A DNA stretch of 64,000 nucleotides, taken from contig JAEYDD010000015.1 of NCBI GenBank assembly GCA_023404095.1, positions 1 through 64,000 of the forward strand, given 5' to 3'. The position numbers were made by a program, and so were the translations under genes. Below, piece after piece: positions 62,394 to 64,000 of this stretch. The DNA is from Pseudomonadota bacterium (GTDB taxonomy: Bacteria > Pseudomonadota > Alphaproteobacteria > Rhizobiales > Rhizobiaceae). The notes beneath the pieces are model-generated. The model saw nothing but the letters and a program-made list of their open reading frames with translations. It did not search any database and was not told the origin of the DNA. Each line of letters opens with the position of its first letter. Within the stretch, counting starts at the first letter, position 1.

Positions 62394-63347
62394 TCAGAAC
62401 AGCAGCTCCTGCGCCGGTCCTACCGGGACAATGCCGCTCGGATTGAGCGAGGCGATCGAGTAGTAGCCCCGCTTGATGTGATCCAGACTGACCGTCTCCG
62501 CGATGCCCGGCCAATCGTACATCTGCCGAACGAAGCGACGCAGGCGCGGATAGTCCGCAAGCCTGCGCAAATTGCACTTGAACAGCCCATGATAGGCGGC
62601 GTCGAAGCGAACGAGCGTCACGAAAAGCCGGATGTCGGCTTCGGTCGGGTGTTCGGCGAAAAGAAACCGCCTGTCGCCCAGTTCTCCGTCCACCCAGTCC
62701 AGCGTCGCGAACACGTCCAGGAACGCTTCCTCATAGGCGAGCTGGGTGGTGGCAAAGCCGGCGCGGTATACGCCGTTGTTGAGACCGGGATAGATCCGCT
62801 CGTTGAAGGCGTCGATCGCGGCACGGTAGGCTTCGGGATAGAGGTCGAGCGTGCTCGACGCCAACGCGCCGAACCCGTCATTCATCATCCGCAGGATATC
62901 GGCGGACTCGTTGTTGACGATGGTGGCGCGCTTCTTGTCCCAGAGCACGGGCACCGTGGCGCGCCCGGTAAAGTGTGGATCGGCGCGGGCATAGAGCTCG
63001 TGCATGTAGGTCACGCCATTGACCGTGTCCGGGGTCGATCCGGGGTAGTCGCCGAAGCGCCAGCCTTCCCGCGTCAGCGCCGGCTCCACCACGGAAACGC
63101 CGATCACATCCTTCAGGCCTTTGAGGCTGCGGCCGATCAGCGTGCGGGACGCCCAGGGGCAGATGTAGGCGACGTAGAGATGGTAGCGATCCGGCTCCGC
63201 GACAAAGCCGCCTTCGCCGGTCGGTCCCGCCGCGCCGTCCGGCGTCACCCAGTTGCGAAAGCCGGAGATCTGGCGGACGAAGCCGCCCTTCTCGTCCTTC
63301 CCCTGGACCGGTTGCCAGTCGGCCGTCCATTTTCCATCTACCAGCAT
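62394..63347 (-). CDS. Glutathionyl-hydroquinone reductase (YqjG-like)
   Basis: A 317-aa glutathione transferase of the xi class. The catalytic motif is YICPWASRT with C63, the same position as in E. coli YqjG, and the N-terminus GGFVRQISGFRNWVTPDG is diagnostic. It reduces glutathionyl-hydroquinones and recycles quinones. It lies next to a nitroreductase and an HxlR regulator, a pattern that suggests a quinone or electrophile response. Confidence 0.93.
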   Translation of the reverse strand: MLVDGKWTADWQPVQGKDEKGGFVRQISGFRNWVTPDGAAGPTGEGGFVAEPDRYHLYVAYICPWASRTLIGRSLKGLKDVIGVSVVEPALTREGWRFGDYPGSTPDTVNGVTYMHELYARADPHFTGRATVPVLWDKKRATIVNNESADILRMMNDGFGALASSTLDLYPEAYRAAIDAFNERIYPGLNNGVYRAGFATTQLAYEEAFLDVFATLDWVDGELGDRRFLFAEHPTEADIRLFVTLVRFDAAYHGLFKCNLRRLADYPRLRRFVRQMYDWPGIAETVSLDHIKRGYYSIASLNPSGIVPVGPAQELLF

Positions 63348-63368
63348 ATGTTTGCCTTTCGTCCTGTC

Positions 63369-63749
63369 CTAAGCTTCCGTTGACACGCGCTCGCGATACT
63401 TTTCCCGTGCGACGATGATCGAGGCGTGGTTGGCTCGGGCCCAGCCGGTCAGCGCCTGGATCGGCTCCAGCAAAGACCGCCCAAGCGGCGTCAGCGCGTA
63501 GTCGACGCGCGGCGGAATCACCGGGTAGAAGGTGCGCGAAACGAGCCCGTCCTGTTCCAGTCTTCGGAGCGTTCGGGCGAGCATGTGCTGGGAGACGTCA
63601 CCGATTTCTCGTTTCAGCTCATTGAAACGCAGGGTTTCATTGGCAAGCGCTTCGAGCACCAGGGTGCTCCACTGGTCACCGATGCGATCGAGCACGTCCC
63701 TGATCGGACAGTTGCCATTCATATGCCGCTTCGCCGCCTTCGCGCCCAT
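63369..63749 (-). CDS. HxlR-family transcriptional regulator
   Basis: A 126-aa winged-helix regulator of the HxlR family. The motif NCPIRDVLDRIGDQWSTLVLEAL contains the N-terminal cysteine often used as a redox switch, followed by RFNELKREIGDVSQHMLARTLRRLEQDGLVSR. ATG 63749 follows AGGGAGGAAAG, an excellent ribosome binding site; the frame is open to 63860. It faces the DUF2218 gene across a 168-bp gap with a perfect inverted repeat that is the likely operator, and reads towards the hydroquinone reductase gene. Confidence 0.92.
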   Translation of the reverse strand: MGAKAAKRHMNGNCPIRDVLDRIGDQWSTLVLEALANETLRFNELKREIGDVSQHMLARTLRRLEQDGLVSRTFYPVIPPRVDYALTPLGRSLLEPIQALTGWARANHASIIVAREKYRERVSTEA

Positions 63750-63853
63750 CACTTTCCTCCCTAACCGACGGTCACATCCGTGTGACCAGGAACTGAAACG
63801 ATGACTTCTTGTCAAAAATTCAAGTGCAGTTATGTATAGCCAAATATGGACCT

Positions 63854-63869
63854 GGTTCAAATATGAACC
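63854..63869. promoter_or_regulatory. Inverted repeat between hxlR-type and DUF2218 genes
   Basis: GGTTCA (63854-63859) and TGAACC (63864-63869) form a perfect inverted repeat with spacer AATA. It is central in the divergent promoter region and is a candidate binding site for the HxlR regulator. Confidence 0.5.
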
Positions 63870-63917
63870 GCTATTGCGACGCGCGCAATTCCAGGTCCAG
63901 GCCGGAGAAGTACCTGA

Positions 63918-64000
63918 ATGAGTTCATCTATTGCACGGGTCGAGACCGTACACGCCAGCCGCTACCTGCAGCAGCTTTGCAAGCACTGGAGCCACAAATT
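63918..64000 (+). CDS. DUF2218 domain protein, 5' part only
   Basis: The window ends within this gene. The 27 visible codons begin MSSSIARVETVHAS and continue RYLQQLCKHWSHKF, which matches the start of DUF2218 proteins, small proteins often encoded near redox genes. GGAG lies upstream. The remaining part and its function cannot be seen. Confidence 0.75.
   Translation, partial: MSSSIARVETVHASRYLQQLCKHWSHK

Noticed and set aside
1..64000. tRNA, rRNA, CRISPR, insertion sequence or prophage
   Set aside because: No cloverleaf, array of repeats, transposase or phage gene was seen on either strand.

Overview
This 64 kb window is a stretch of GC-rich, densely coded chromosome from an alphaproteobacterium of the order Rhizobiales. 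It most likely comes from the Rhizobiaceae (Sinorhizobium/Ensifer, Shinella or a close relative). The evidence is the combination and order of genes: ActS/ActR, malate synthase G, hslV-GNAT-hslU, hisB-DUF2628-hisHAFE-coaA, pckA facing chvI-chvG-hprK-PTS IIA-HPr, ahcY-divL, tsaE/amgK-murU-addB-addA-trxA, and folC-accD-trpA-trpB-trpF. I saw no tRNA, rRNA, insertion sequence, prophage or CRISPR array, and no clear pseudogene.

Layout. 0.4-6.6 kb: helicase hrpB, redox two-component system actS/actR, DNA repair gene mmcB and an L,D-transpeptidase lipoprotein. 6.6-13.6 kb: malate synthase G, a lone hydantoinase A-type ATPase, a cytochrome P450 and a DUF1402 protein. 13.7-16.1 kb: HslVU protease operon with an AAC(6')-like acetyltransferase inside it. 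16.3-20.9 kb: histidine operon ending in coaA. 21-22.8 kb: alkB, a BON-LysM protein and ribosome rescue factor arfB. 22.9-30.4 kb: pckA, ChvG/ChvI with the nitrogen-type PTS proteins, and ahcY. 30.7-42.6 kb: DivL-type pseudokinase, a TsaE-AmgK fusion with MurU, the AddAB nuclease and thioredoxin. 42.7-47.8 kb: folC-accD-trpA-trpB-trpF on the minus strand. 47.9-50.6 kb: YgjP-like metalloprotease, DUF2852 protein and PHB depolymerase. 50.7-61.6 kb: an accessory deoxysugar (L-fucose-like) uptake and oxidation locus. 61.8-64 kb: nitroreductase, glutathionyl-hydroquinone reductase, HxlR regulator and the start of a DUF2218 gene.

The genes fall into working groups. ChvG/ChvI, HprK, IIA and HPr link envelope sensing to carbon and nitrogen status beside gluconeogenic pckA. 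The TsaE-AmgK fusion and MurU couple a tRNA-modification ATPase to recycling of N-acetylmuramate. The 50.7-61.6 kb locus carries an ABC importer, mutarotase, sugar dehydrogenase, two further dehydrogenases, a class II aldolase, an aldehyde dehydrogenase and an FCD regulator with two winged-helix domains. No lactonase or sugar-acid dehydratase is present in the window.

The observations most worth a second look are: the tandem-winged-helix regulator and a sequence motif shared by two promoters of the sugar locus; the incomplete fuconate pathway; the DUF1402 protein with lysozyme-like motifs; AccD without its zinc-ribbon cysteines; the DivL tyrosine substitution with a DnaA box and GANTC sites upstream; and candidate operators before ahcY, pckA/chvI and phaZ. 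None of these amounts to a clearly new defence or mobile system.
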